From NCBI GenBank assembly GCA_022745215.1, contig JAIIWC010000009.1, positions 1 to 35,668 on the forward strand: a DNA stretch of 35,668 nt. Reading direction: 5' to 3'. The stretch is from Collinsella sp. (GTDB taxonomy: Bacteria > Actinomycetota > Coriobacteriia > Coriobacteriales > Coriobacteriaceae). Of the stretch, positions 22,630 through 31,890 are shown piece after piece; positions within the stretch are counted from its first letter, which is position 1; each line of letters starts with the position of its first letter. A model generated the notes under the pieces. The model was not told where the DNA came from, did no database searches, and was given only the letters and a program-made list of their open reading frames with translations. The position numbers and the translations under genes are program-made.

Positions 22630-25509
22630 TTATTGAGCATCAAGTTGAGCCTGACGCTCCCGGTCACGCCTGAGCAACGGCGCCAAAAACTTGCCCGTAT
22701 AACTCTGCGGACAGTCCGCAACCTGCTCCGGCGTGCCCGAAACCACGACGGTTCCGCCGCCGTTACCGCCCTCGGGGCCCATATCGATCAGGCGGTCGGC
22801 AACCTTGATGACATCAAGGTTGTGTTCAATCACCAGCACCGTGTTGCCCGCATCGACCAAGCGCTGCAGCACATCGAGCAGCTGGCGGACGTCCTCAAAA
22901 TGAAGGCCGGTCGTCGGCTCATCCAAAATATAGAACGTCTTGCCCGTCTGGCGTCGATGAAGCTCCTTGGCGAGCTTCACACGCTGCGCCTCGCCGCCCG
23001 AGAGCGTCGTAGCGGGCTGGCCCAGGCTCACGTAGCCCAAGCCTACATCGTACAGCGTCTGGAGCTTGCGCTTAATCTGCGGGATATTCCCAAAGAAGGC
23101 CAGTGCCTCGGTGACGCTCATGTCGAGCACGTCCGAGATGGTCTTACCACGGTAGGTGACCTCAAGCGTCTCGCGGTTATAGCGTTTGCCGCCGCAGACC
23201 TCACAGGGGACATAGATATCGGGAAGGAAGTGCATCTCGATCTTAATTTGTCCGTCGCCCTTGCATGCTTCGCAGCGACCGCCGCTCACGTTAAAGGAGA
23301 AACGTCCCGGCGAGTAGCCGCGCGCCTTCGACTCCGGCGTACTCGCAAACAGCGCGCGAAGATCATCCCACAGGCCAATGTACGTAGCAGGGTTGGAACG
23401 CGGCGTGCGGCCAATCGGCGACTGGTCGATATCGATAACCTTATCGATACACTCGATGCCCTCGATTTTCTTATACGGACCCACAGGGCGCGTCGAACGG
23501 TGAATGGCATTCGTAAGGGCAGGTGCGATAGTGTCGGTAACCAGGGAGCTCTTACCCGATCCCGACACGCCGGTAACGACCGTAAGCGTACCAAACTCGA
23601 TCTTGGCGGTAACGTTTTTGAGGTTGTTGGCGCGGGCGCCCGTGATCTTAAGGCAGCCGCGACCGGGCTTGCGGCGTTCATCGGGAACCCGGATCATTCG
23701 TTTGCCGGTCAGATAAGCGCCCGTCATCGACTCGGGACACGTCATGATATCGGCAGGCGTTCCCGCCGCGACTACGTGTCCGCCGTTCACGCCCGCGCCG
23801 GGGCCCATGTCGATCACATAGTCGGCAGCACGAATCGTATCCTCATCATGCTCGACGACGATGACGGTATTGCCGATATCGCGTAGGCGCTCAAGCGTCT
23901 TGATCAGGCGCTCGTTATCGCGCTGATGGAGGCCAATCGATGGCTCGTCCAAAATGTACAGGACACCCATGAGGCCGGCGCCGATCTGCGTTGCCAGGCG
24001 AATGCGCTGGGCCTCGCCTCCGGAAAGCGTCGCCGAGGCACGATCGAGGGTCAGATAATCGAGTCCGACATCGACCAGAAAACGCAAGCGCTCCAGGATT
24101 TCCTTGACGATGCGCCCGCCGATAAACTGTTGGCGCTCGGTAAGCTCCAAGCCCTCAAAAAACTCGAGCGACTCGCGGCACGATAGGCAGCAGACCTCGT
24201 AAATGGACTTGCCGCCCACGGTGACGGCGAGCATCTCGGGGCGCAAACGAGCGCCGTGGCAGCTCGAGCACGGCTCCTCGCGGATGTACTTCTCCAAGCG
24301 CGCCTTGGTGTTCTCATTCGTCGTCTCGGTATAGCGCTCGTACAGGATATTGCGCACGCCCGAGAACTTGGTGTCCCACTGGCTGCGGCGCCCATCGAGC
24401 TTTTGATAGTCGACCGAAATCTTCTGGTCGCCCATGCCGTCTAAAAACGCGCGACGCACCCGCGGAGGCAGATCCTCCCACGGCGTATCGACGCTCACCT
24501 TAAAGTGTTTGCAGACCGCAGCGAAAATCTGCGGATAGTAGTTAGAGTTGCCAAACAGGCTGCCAAAGACCCCGTCGGCGATCGACTTCGAGGGGTCTTC
24601 GATTAGGGCCTCGGCATCGACCGTCTTCTTAAAGCCCAGGCCATCGCACTCGGGGCACGCGCCATAGGGCGCGTTGAACGAGAAATCACGCGGCTGCAAG
24701 TCATCGATGGAGTGCCCATGCTCCGGGCACGCTAACGCCAGCGAATACTCCAGCAACTCGCCTTCGGTCCCCTCGGGAGCGTCGCGGTCGGGCAGCAAGT
24801 ATACGTTCACATTGCCGTGCGCCAGCGCGGTCGCCTGCTCAACAGACTCGGCGATACGGCCCAGAGAGTTCTCACGGATCACGATGCGGTCGACCACGAC
24901 CTCGATATCGTGCTTGAACTTCTTGTCCAGATCGATCGGATCGTCGAGCGAGCGCACTTCACCGTCGACACGCACGCGGCTAAAGCCCTCGGCGCGAAGA
25001 TCCTCAAACAGTTTGGTGTACTCGCCTTTTCGCCCGCGCACCACCGGTGCCAGCACAAACGCGCGGCGGCCCTCCCCCGCCGTCAAGACCTTGTCGGCAA
25101 CCTGGTCGGTCGTCTGGCGCTCAATGACACGGCCGCATTCGGGACAGTGCGGGGTGCCCACACGGGCGAACAGCAGGCGCAGATAGTCATAAATCTCGGT
25201 TACGGTGCCAACCGTCGAGCGAGGGTTTTTAGACGTCGTCTTTTGGTCGATCGACACCGCCGGCGAAAGGCCGTCGATTGAATCCAAGTCGGGTTTGTCC
25301 ATCTGGCCCAAGAACTGGCGCGCATAACTCGAAAGGCTCTCGACGTATCGACGCTGGCCCTCGGCATAGATAGTGTCGAATGCCAGCGAACTCTTGCCCG
25401 AGCCAGAAAGACCGGTAATGACCACGAGTTGGTCACGCGGAATGGAAACATCGATATCACGGAGGTTGTGCTCACGAGCGCCGCGAATAACGATAGAAGA
25501 ATCAGACAT
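22630..25509 (-). CDS. uvrA: Excinuclease ABC subunit A
   Basis: A 959-residue damage-recognition ATPase of nucleotide excision repair with two ABC modules. The first has Walker A GLSGSGKSS and a late LSGGEAQRIRLA signature; the second has GVSGSGKSS, LSGGEAQRVKLAKE and ILDEPTTGLH. The zinc motifs are visible (CPEHGH to CPECDG, and CEACKGDG to CEVCGGKR). The ATG at 25509 has AAGGAG 5 nt upstream and gives the normal start MSDSSIVIRGAREHNL. It is divergent from the sulfatase gene. A LexA-like box lies 62 nt upstream, so SOS control is likely. Confidence 0.97.
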   Translation of the reverse strand: MSDSSIVIRGAREHNLRDIDVSIPRDQLVVITGLSGSGKSSLAFDTIYAEGQRRYVESLSSYARQFLGQMDKPDLDSIDGLSPAVSIDQKTTSKNPRSTVGTVTEIYDYLRLLFARVGTPHCPECGRVIERQTTDQVADKVLTAGEGRRAFVLAPVVRGRKGEYTKLFEDLRAEGFSRVRVDGEVRSLDDPIDLDKKFKHDIEVVVDRIVIRENSLGRIAESVEQATALAHGNVNVYLLPDRDAPEGTEGELLEYSLALACPEHGHSIDDLQPRDFSFNAPYGACPECDGLGFKKTVDAEALIEDPSKSIADGVFGSLFGNSNYYPQIFAAVCKHFKVSVDTPWEDLPPRVRRAFLDGMGDQKISVDYQKLDGRRSQWDTKFSGVRNILYERYTETTNENTKARLEKYIREEPCSSCHGARLRPEMLAVTVGGKSIYEVCCLSCRESLEFFEGLELTERQQFIGGRIVKEILERLRFLVDVGLDYLTLDRASATLSGGEAQRIRLATQIGAGLMGVLYILDEPSIGLHQRDNERLIKTLERLRDIGNTVIVVEHDEDTIRAADYVIDMGPGAGVNGGHVVAAGTPADIMTCPESMTGAYLTGKRMIRVPDERRKPGRGCLKITGARANNLKNVTAKIEFGTLTVVTGVSGSGKSSLVTDTIAPALTNAIHRSTRPVGPYKKIEGIECIDKVIDIDQSPIGRTPRSNPATYIGLWDDLRALFASTPESKARGYSPGRFSFNVSGGRCEACKGDGQIKIEMHFLPDIYVPCEVCGGKRYNRETLEVTYRGKTISDVLDMSVTEALAFFGNIPQIKRKLQTLYDVGLGYVSLGQPATTLSGGEAQRVKLAKELHRRQTGKTFYILDEPTTGLHFEDVRQLLDVLQRLVDAGNTVLVIEHNLDVIKVADRLIDMGPEGGNGGGTVVVSGTPEQVADCPQSYTGKFLAPLLRRDRERQAQLDAQ

Positions 25510-25570
25510 GGAAGCTCCTTGCCTCCTATTGCATCGAATCATACTGCCGATGAGTTTAGCGCACTCGACG

Positions 25571-25584
25571 CGCACAGATGTTCG
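25571..25584. promoter_or_regulatory. Candidate LexA (SOS) box upstream of uvrA
   Basis: CGCACAGATGTTCG matches the Gram-positive consensus CGAACN4GTTCG at 9 of 10 defined positions. It lies just upstream of a TAAACT -10-like box (minus strand), covering the expected -35 region of uvrA, a usual place for LexA repression. Confidence 0.55.
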
Positions 25585-25702
25585 TAATACAAGATTCGCA
25601 GACCTTTAGCTTTGCGTATCGGGCGCTTTGTTTCTCGAAATGCCGTGGAAAGGTTACAGTAATCTAATACTGAACTTAATTTGCTGTACCAGAGGAACGT
25701 CC

Positions 25703-27856
25703 ATGACCGAAGATATCCCCCTTGAAATCACTTCGAGCGACATGGCCAATCTGCCCATATTCATCGCCGTCCTTATCGTGGCCGCCGTCGTCGTGCGCGT
25801 GTATTATTCAATCAAACGCAACGAAAAGCCACCCATTGCCCGCGTCTTTTGGTGCGCGACGCTCCTCATCCCGCTCGGCGTGGTAGCTGCATGGGTTACG
25901 AATCAATTGCTCGTAAATGAGGGCAGCTCCCTATGGGTCCTTTCTTATTCGGCGCTCGGTGCTGCCGCCGTCATGCTTCTTGTCGAGCCCTTGGTTTCGG
26001 GACTTATCGACCAAACCGACCTTGCGACGGGAACGGTTGCCTGTATTTGCCGTGACATCCTTGTCATCGCCGCTGTTTCAGCGCTCTCGTTCGTTTCACT
26101 CGAAATTGCCTGCAACGAAACGTTCTATCGCATTCCCGCCAACTCATTCGGGTTTTCCGTCGGGCTGCTCGCGACGGTTCTGCTCTCCCTTTATTTGCTG
26201 GGACAGCGTCATGGAGGCGTCATGGCTCTCGTGCCCGTCGTCTGCTGCATCCTTGGCATTGCCGAGCACTTCGTCATAACGTTTAAAGGCGAAGCCATCC
26301 TGCCAAGCGATATCTTGGCCCTTGGCACCGCAATGGAAGTGAGCGAGGGATACGAGTTTACCTTTACCGCCGGAATCGTAACCTCTCTCGCCCTGCTGGA
26401 GATTTCCCTGGGGCTTCTTTCGCTCATCCGACCGCGAAAGCTCCGTACGCCCACCCATGTCTTCCCCGCTATCGCCACTAACCTCTGTGCTTTTCTGCTA
26501 GTGACCGTTGTGGGGCTCTCAGGCTTTTCCAACATCGACTTGGAGCAGGCGCTGGATTTTGGATTTGACCGTTGGCAGCCCATCACCACGTATGCGTCTC
26601 AGGGTTTTATCACTTCGTTCACCGAAATGGTCAACGAGTTGCCCATTGAGAAGCCCGAAGACTATACGCCCGATGAGGCGCAGAGCATCGAGCAGGAGCT
26701 CGCCGCCGCCTACGACAGCACATATGGCTCGAGCGAGCAGCGCGCGGCGGCCGTTGCCCAGTTCAATGAAATCAAGCCGACGATTGTTGCCGTCATGAAT
26801 GAGAGTTTTAGCGACCTTTCGTGCTTTGAGCAGCTCCAGGCGGCCGGGTACACCGGCCCCGCATTCTACAACTCGCTTCCCGACACACTTGTTCGCGGCA
26901 CCATGCTCGCTTCGGTCGCCGGTGGCGGAACGGCGAACTCCGAATTCGAATTTTTGACCGGAGCGACAACGGCCTTTGTCGGATTAGGCAAGATCCCCTA
27001 TCAGCTGTATCAGATGAATGGCGTAAACAGCCTGGCAAAGGACCTTAAAGAGCTTGGGTATACCACTACCGCTATGCACCCGCAAAACCCCGTCAACTAC
27101 CATCGAGATAAAATCTATCAGCAGCTGGGCTTTGGAGACTTTCTTTCAATCGGCGATTTCGAAGGTGCGCCCTATTACCATGCCGGCGTATGCGACTACG
27201 CCACCTACGACAAGATACTCGACCTACTTAGAACCGACGAAGCGCCGCAGTTCATCTTTGACGTCACGATGCAAAATCACGGCGGCTACGACTATGGCAC
27301 CGTTCCCGCCGAAGAGCTGACAAACTATTGGGTCGAGGGAGCCAGCGAGGGCGCCAACAGCGCGCTCAACACCTATCTCACCTGCATCAACGCATCCGAC
27401 CGGGACCTCGAGTACTTTATCAACGAGCTCCGCAATATCGGCAGACCGGTTGTTCTTGTCTTTTTTGGCGACCATCAGCCGAGCGCCGCAACGACTCTCA
27501 ACGACGAGCTGTACCCTCAGGAAGATACGGCAAGCCACGCTTTCCGTATCTATCAGTCGACATATCTCGTCTGGGCTAACTATGAGATCGCCGGCAATAC
27601 CGAGCTCAACGTCTACGACACCGTCGGGGCAAACGAGATTGCAGCCATTACCCTTAATAAGATCGGCGCCCCGCTCACCAATTACCAAAAGGCCCTGCTT
27701 GCGACAAGGTCAGATGTGCCCACCATCAATGTCGCCGGCTATCTCGGTGCCGACGGGCTGCGCTACGACTTGGAATCGGAAGACAGCCCCTACGCCTCGA
27801 CGATCGACAAGCTGCAGCGCATGCAATACCTCGAGTTCGCCAGCAAAGTTCAGTAA
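25703..27856 (+). CDS. LTA synthase-like sulfatase-fold membrane protein
   Basis: A 717-residue protein with about seven membrane helices in the first 270 residues and an extracytoplasmic alkaline-phosphatase-fold domain (about 355-700). In LtaS of Staphylococcus aureus the metal and catalytic residues are a Glu, a nucleophile Thr and an Asp-His pair. The matching residues here are E367 (VMNES), T410 (AGGGTANSEFE) and D590-H591 (FFGDHQPS). The FKGEAILPSDIL segment after the helices is also typical. It probably transfers phosphoglycerol, or a related group, to a cell-surface glycopolymer; the exact acceptor is unknown. The ATG at 25703 has GAGG 8 nt upstream. It is divergent from uvrA. Confidence 0.85.
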   Translation: MTEDIPLEITSSDMANLPIFIAVLIVAAVVVRVYYSIKRNEKPPIARVFWCATLLIPLGVVAAWVTNQLLVNEGSSLWVLSYSALGAAAVMLLVEPLVSGLIDQTDLATGTVACICRDILVIAAVSALSFVSLEIACNETFYRIPANSFGFSVGLLATVLLSLYLLGQRHGGVMALVPVVCCILGIAEHFVITFKGEAILPSDILALGTAMEVSEGYEFTFTAGIVTSLALLEISLGLLSLIRPRKLRTPTHVFPAIATNLCAFLLVTVVGLSGFSNIDLEQALDFGFDRWQPITTYASQGFITSFTEMVNELPIEKPEDYTPDEAQSIEQELAAAYDSTYGSSEQRAAAVAQFNEIKPTIVAVMNESFSDLSCFEQLQAAGYTGPAFYNSLPDTLVRGTMLASVAGGGTANSEFEFLTGATTAFVGLGKIPYQLYQMNGVNSLAKDLKELGYTTTAMHPQNPVNYHRDKIYQQLGFGDFLSIGDFEGAPYYHAGVCDYATYDKILDLLRTDEAPQFIFDVTMQNHGGYDYGTVPAEELTNYWVEGASEGANSALNTYLTCINASDRDLEYFINELRNIGRPVVLVFFGDHQPSAATTLNDELYPQEDTASHAFRIYQSTYLVWANYEIAGNTELNVYDTVGANEIAAITLNKIGAPLTNYQKALLATRSDVPTINVAGYLGADGLRYDLESEDSPYASTIDKLQRMQYLEFASKVQ

Positions 27857-28001
27857 GCCCGCCCATTCGCTTGGGCCCATCGTATTGCAAGCACGCTCGG
27901 CCCAAACGCATCGCAAATGACTCCCGCTCGCAAACGAGGGTACAATGACGCTCGTGTCACATCGCGGGGCCCCGGCCCCAGCATATACAAAGGAGTCATA
28001 C
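27857..28001 (+). promoter_or_regulatory. Gap with candidate mrp promoter
   Basis: ATGACT (27917-27922) and TACAAT (27941-27946) are spaced by 18 nt, giving a leader of about 50 nt for mrp. TTGGGCC and GGCCCAA (27871-27877 and 27899-27905) could form a weak hairpin behind the sulfatase gene, without a T-run. Confidence 0.5.
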
Positions 28002-28832
28002 ATGGGTTGCGAACACGCACAGGCCGCCGGCGGACAAACGTCGCCGTCGCAATTTGAGGAGAACACGCTGTCCGAGGTCAAGCGCGTCATCGCCGTGCTT
28101 TCCGGCAAGGGCGGTGTCGGCAAGTCATTTGTCACCGGTGCCATCGCCACCGAGCTTGCCCGTCACGGCCACAAGGTCGGCGTCCTCGATGCCGACATCA
28201 CCGGTCCCTCTATCCCCAAGATGTTCGGTATGAGTGGACGCCACGTCCATGCCCTTGGCAACCTTATGCTGCCCGAAATCTCCGAGCACGGCGTCAAGGT
28301 CATGAGCTCCAACCTGCTGCTCCAAAACGAGACCGACCCCGTCCTTTGGCGCGGCCCGGTCATCGCAGGCGCCATTAGGCAGTTCTGGAGCGAGACCTCG
28401 TGGGGCCCCATCGACTACCTGCTGGTCGACATGCCTCCGGGAACAGGCGACGTTGCGCTCACCGTCTTCCAGTCGCTGCCGGTCGACGGCATCGTCATCG
28501 TCACGAGCCCACAGGATCTGGTCTCGATGATCGTCGCCAAGGCGGTCAACATGGCCGAGAAGATGAACGTCCCCATTCTGGGCATTGTCGAGAACATGAG
28601 CCATATTGAGTGCCCCGACTGCGGCAAGAAGATCGAGGTCTTTGGCAAGAGCAAGCTCCCCGAGGTCGCAGAGCGCTATAACCTCGACATCTTGGGTCAG
28701 CTTCCCATTAATCCGGCACTCGCCGAGGCCTGCGATAAGGGCGAGGTCGAGACCGCACTGCCCGATGGCATGTTGCCCAAGGCAGTCTCTGCCGTCGAGG
28801 CCATTACCCCGCACGAGACCGACGAGGCCTAA
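28002..28832 (+). CDS. Mrp/NBP35-type Fe-S cluster carrier ATPase
   Basis: A 276-residue P-loop ATPase of the Mrp/ApbC family, which binds and delivers Fe-S clusters. It has the deviant Walker A GKGGVGKS (35-42), the DADITGPSIPKMFG segment, the DMPPGTGD motif (143-150), and a CPDC pair (C204, C207) that would hold the bridging cluster between two monomers. It lacks the N-terminal DUF59 domain of longer Mrp proteins. AAGGAG lies 6 nt before the ATG at 28002. The next gene starts directly at its stop (TAA-GTG). Confidence 0.93.
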   Translation: MGCEHAQAAGGQTSPSQFEENTLSEVKRVIAVLSGKGGVGKSFVTGAIATELARHGHKVGVLDADITGPSIPKMFGMSGRHVHALGNLMLPEISEHGVKVMSSNLLLQNETDPVLWRGPVIAGAIRQFWSETSWGPIDYLLVDMPPGTGDVALTVFQSLPVDGIVIVTSPQDLVSMIVAKAVNMAEKMNVPILGIVENMSHIECPDCGKKIEVFGKSKLPEVAERYNLDILGQLPINPALAEACDKGEVETALPDGMLPKAVSAVEAITPHETDEA

Positions 28833-30104
28833 GTGAACACGAGCGCCTTCTATGACGTCCTGGTAATCGGCGGCGGGGCTTCAGGCCTCGCCGCCGCCAT
28901 TACGGCCGCACGCGCTGGCAAAAGCGTCTGCATCGTTGAGCGCGATGTCGCCTGCGGCCTTAAGCTCCTTGCGACCGGCAACGGCCGCTGCAACCTCTCC
29001 AACGAATCGATTGATCCACAGCGGTATAACCACCCCGCATTCGTCGAATCCGTCATGGGCCCCCAGCCCGAACAAGAGCTTATGGGGTTCTTCTCCTCGC
29101 TGGGTATCATGACAACCTCCGAGGAAGGCCGGCTGTACCCGCGCTCCCTTCGCGCCGAATCGGTGCGCGACGCGCTTCTCAGCGTTTGCGACCGCCTAGG
29201 TATCACCTTAATCTGCGGAGCCAACGTTGCCTCGGCGCACAAAGCTTCCGAAGGCTGGGCACTCCAAATAGACCGTCCAGCGCGGGCGCTCAAGGCAAAA
29301 AAGCACGATGACCGAAAATCGGAGCTCCGCTCGCTTCGGAAAGCGCTCGCCGATGTCCCTCGCAAGAACGAGGCCCTGCAGGCACATGCCGTAATTATCG
29401 CTACGGGCGGCAACCCCACCGGTATCGCCGATACGTTTCGCCTTCCCCTCACTTCGCTGCGCCCCATCCTCTGCCCCGTATCGGCAACGGTCGTTGGCGA
29501 TCGGGCGGCACTCAAGACGTTGGATGGCCTGCGCGTCCGTGCCCGCTTGACGCTCGCCCACAATCATAATGAGCTCTGGCACGAAGACGGTGAAGTGTTG
29601 TTTCGAACCTTCGGTATCTCGGGCGTCGCTGTCTTCAACCTCTCTCGTCGTATCCAGCACGGCGATACGATCCTGCTCGACGTTTTCCCCGACCTCTCCA
29701 AAGACGAGTTGCTCGATATGCTCAACCGGCGCGTTGAACTGCTCGGCGGCTTTTCGCCCCGCGATCCCCGTTGGCTCGACGGCATGCTCGCCCCGCAACT
29801 CTCCCGCGTCGTCTGCACAACGTTCGAGCAGTGCCATCCAGGCTCCAACGATGTCATCCACCTGGTCTCGATCCTCAAGCACTTTAAGTTGCTCGTCGAG
29901 GGAACAGCCGAGGAGCGCTCGGCGCAGGTCACGCGTGGTGGCGTATCTGTCGAGAGCATCTCAACACCCAGTCTACGCGCGCGCAGCGTTGTCGACGCCC
30001 CGCTTTACGTCTGCGGCGAAGCGCTCGACATCGACGCCGATTGTGGAGGCTTTAACCTTGCGTGGGCCTGGCTCTCGGGCATTCGCGCTGCAAGCAGCTC
30101 TTAG
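28833..30104 (+). CDS. HI0933/BaiN-family flavoprotein
   Basis: A 423-residue FAD-binding protein. The N-terminal Rossmann motif is VIGGGASGLAAA (11-22). The family signature ATGNGRCNLSN is at 47-57, and the C terminus has CGEALDIDADCGGFNLAWAW, which closes the FAD site. Members include YhiN and BaiN; BaiN has been linked to bile acid transformation in Clostridium scindens, but most members have no known reaction, so no substrate is claimed. It starts at GTG immediately after mrp, with GAGG inside the end of mrp, and is therefore cotranscribed and translationally coupled. Confidence 0.88.
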   Translation: MNTSAFYDVLVIGGGASGLAAAITAARAGKSVCIVERDVACGLKLLATGNGRCNLSNESIDPQRYNHPAFVESVMGPQPEQELMGFFSSLGIMTTSEEGRLYPRSLRAESVRDALLSVCDRLGITLICGANVASAHKASEGWALQIDRPARALKAKKHDDRKSELRSLRKALADVPRKNEALQAHAVIIATGGNPTGIADTFRLPLTSLRPILCPVSATVVGDRAALKTLDGLRVRARLTLAHNHNELWHEDGEVLFRTFGISGVAVFNLSRRIQHGDTILLDVFPDLSKDELLDMLNRRVELLGGFSPRDPRWLDGMLAPQLSRVVCTTFEQCHPGSNDVIHLVSILKHFKLLVEGTAEERSAQVTRGGVSVESISTPSLRARSVVDAPLYVCGEALDIDADCGGFNLAWAWLSGIRAASSS

Positions 30105-30114
30105 CCGCGCAGTC

Positions 30115-30120
30115 TATAAT
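30115..30120 (+). promoter_or_regulatory. -10 box upstream of the COG2509-type gene
   Basis: A perfect TATAAT lies just after the flavoprotein stop codon; no clear -35 box is visible at the right distance. If used, transcription would start about 8 nt before the terminator-like hairpin at 30135. Confidence 0.35.
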
Positions 30121-30134
30121 CAAAAACGCATTCG

Positions 30135-30166
30135 GGCCGTCTGGGATACCGGACGGCCTCTTTCTT
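30135..30166 (+). terminator. Terminator-like hairpin between the two flavoprotein genes
   Basis: A 10-bp stem with one G-U pair (30135-30144 with 30149-30158), a GATA loop and the T-rich tail TCTTTCTT. It ends only 18 nt before the ATG of the next gene, so it may terminate the mrp unit or act as an attenuator. Confidence 0.75.
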
Positions 30167-30184
30167 GCCTCTAAGGAGACCTCG

Positions 30185-31825
30185 ATGATTGAAATCACCC
30201 AAGTCAACGCGTCGCTCGATGAAGCCGGCGATGAAAATGCCTGCCTCATTGTTGGCAAGCGAGTCGCCAAGCGCGTCCTACGTTGCAAGGACTCCGAGAT
30301 CAAGTCCATCGAGCTCCACCGCAAGTCAATCGACGCTCGTAAAAAACGAGACGTCCATTTTATCCTGAGCTTTCGTGTTGAGCTGACTAGTCCCCACCTC
30401 GAGCGAGAAGCGGTCGACAGCGTTGCCGAGCGTGACCGCTCGCGCGTACGCGCGATAGAAGACGATGAGCCTTCATTCCCCTCCCCCGCCTCCGACGCAC
30501 CTCAAGAACGCCCTGTCGTTGTCGGCGCCGGATGCGCCGGCCTTTTCGCTGCGCTTACGCTCGCCGAAGCAGGTCTTAAGCCCTTGCTCATCGAGCGCGG
30601 CGACCCGGCATTTCGCCGCTCGCAGGCGATCGACCTCTTTCTAAAGGAGCGCATCCTCGACCCCGAGAGCAATATCCAGTTTGGCCTGGGCGGCGCGGGG
30701 ACTTTCTCGGACGGCAAGCTCAATACGGGAACCAAAAATCCCGCCCATCGCCTTATCCTCGAAACCTTCGTCGAGGCGGGTGCGCCCCGCGATATTCTGT
30801 GGGATGCCAAGCCGCACATTGGCTCCGACATCCTTCCCACGGTTGTCACCGCTATATCCCAGCGCATCGAGCAGCTCGGAGGTGTCGTCCGTTATCGAAC
30901 GAAGCTCGTCGACATTCGCATCGACGCGTCTGGCGCCATCACCGGTATTGATGTCCAATCGTCCCAAGACGCCGCTTGCGAGCCAATCGAGACAAAGCAC
31001 CTCATCCTCGCCTGCGGGCATTCTGCTCGCGATATTTTTGAGCTCCTTAAGGGCCACAACGTGGCCCTCGCACAAAAGACCTTTGCCATGGGCGTTCGCA
31101 TCGAGCATCCGCAGCGCGACATCGACCGAGTCCAATACGGAGCCTCGGCGGGACATCCTGCCCTCGGAGCAGCCCCTTACAAGCTCGTCGCCCATCTTCC
31201 CAACGGCCGCAGCGTGTTCTCGTTTTGCATGTGCCCCGGCGGGCAGGTTGTCGCCGCCTCTTCCGAGCAGGGCCACCTGTGCGTCAACGGCGCCAGTCTC
31301 AATGCCCGCGACGGACGCAACGCAAATGCCGCCCTGCTCGTTAACGTCACACCCGAGGACCTTCCCAACGATGACCCGCTCGCCGGCATCGAGCTCCAGC
31401 GTGCCTGCGAGGCGGCCGCCTATCGCCTGGGCGGTTCCAACTGGAACGCACCGGCACAGCTCGTCGGAGATTTCCTCGCAGGACGTGCCAGCAAGGCGCC
31501 CGGAAAGGTAAAGCCCACCTATCCGCTCGGTGTGACCTGGACGGCAATTGACGAAGCCCTGCCGCAGCATATCGTCGAGTCGCTCCGCCTGGGACTTCCC
31601 CTACTCGGAAAAAAGCTACGCGGCTACGACCGCCCCGACGCCGTTCTTACCGGCGTGGAGACTCGTTCGAGCTCACCGGTCACTGTCACCCGAGACCGAA
31701 CGTGCCATGCCGTGTCGACCCCGGGCCTCTACCCTTGTGGTGAGGGAGCTGGATATGCCGGCGGCATCATGAGCGCGGCCACCGACGGCATCCGTTGTGC
31801 CGAAGCCTTGATCGCAGACCTCTAA
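30185..31825 (+). CDS. COG2509-type FAD-dependent dehydrogenase of unknown substrate
   Basis: A 546-residue flavoprotein. An N-terminal domain of about 105 residues has the VAKRVLRCKDSEIKSIELHR pattern found in this family. The FAD-binding motif VVVGAGCAGLFAALTLAEAG (111-130) follows, then FGLGGAGTFSDGKLNTGTKN and the C-terminal PCGEGAGYAGGIMSAATDG, which contacts FAD. The reaction is unknown for the family. The ATG at 30185 has AAGGAG 6 nt upstream. It converges with uvrB, and a shared hairpin lies between them. Confidence 0.87.
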   Translation: MIEITQVNASLDEAGDENACLIVGKRVAKRVLRCKDSEIKSIELHRKSIDARKKRDVHFILSFRVELTSPHLEREAVDSVAERDRSRVRAIEDDEPSFPSPASDAPQERPVVVGAGCAGLFAALTLAEAGLKPLLIERGDPAFRRSQAIDLFLKERILDPESNIQFGLGGAGTFSDGKLNTGTKNPAHRLILETFVEAGAPRDILWDAKPHIGSDILPTVVTAISQRIEQLGGVVRYRTKLVDIRIDASGAITGIDVQSSQDAACEPIETKHLILACGHSARDIFELLKGHNVALAQKTFAMGVRIEHPQRDIDRVQYGASAGHPALGAAPYKLVAHLPNGRSVFSFCMCPGGQVVAASSEQGHLCVNGASLNARDGRNANAALLVNVTPEDLPNDDPLAGIELQRACEAAAYRLGGSNWNAPAQLVGDFLAGRASKAPGKVKPTYPLGVTWTAIDEALPQHIVESLRLGLPLLGKKLRGYDRPDAVLTGVETRSSSPVTVTRDRTCHAVSTPGLYPCGEGAGYAGGIMSAATDGIRCAEALIADL

Positions 31826-31851
31826 CGCACGAATTCCAGCGCGCAAAAGAC

Positions 31852-31887
31852 ACAGGCCCCAAGCTCCACAGGGAACTCGGGGCCTGT
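31852..31887. terminator. Bidirectional terminator between convergent genes
   Basis: A 9-bp stem (ACAGGCCCC, 31852-31860, with 31879-31887) with an 18-nt interior. On the minus strand GTCTTTTG follows, and on the plus strand TCGCTATTTC. It serves uvrB (minus) and probably the COG2509-type gene (plus). Confidence 0.75.
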
Positions 31888-31890
31888 TCG

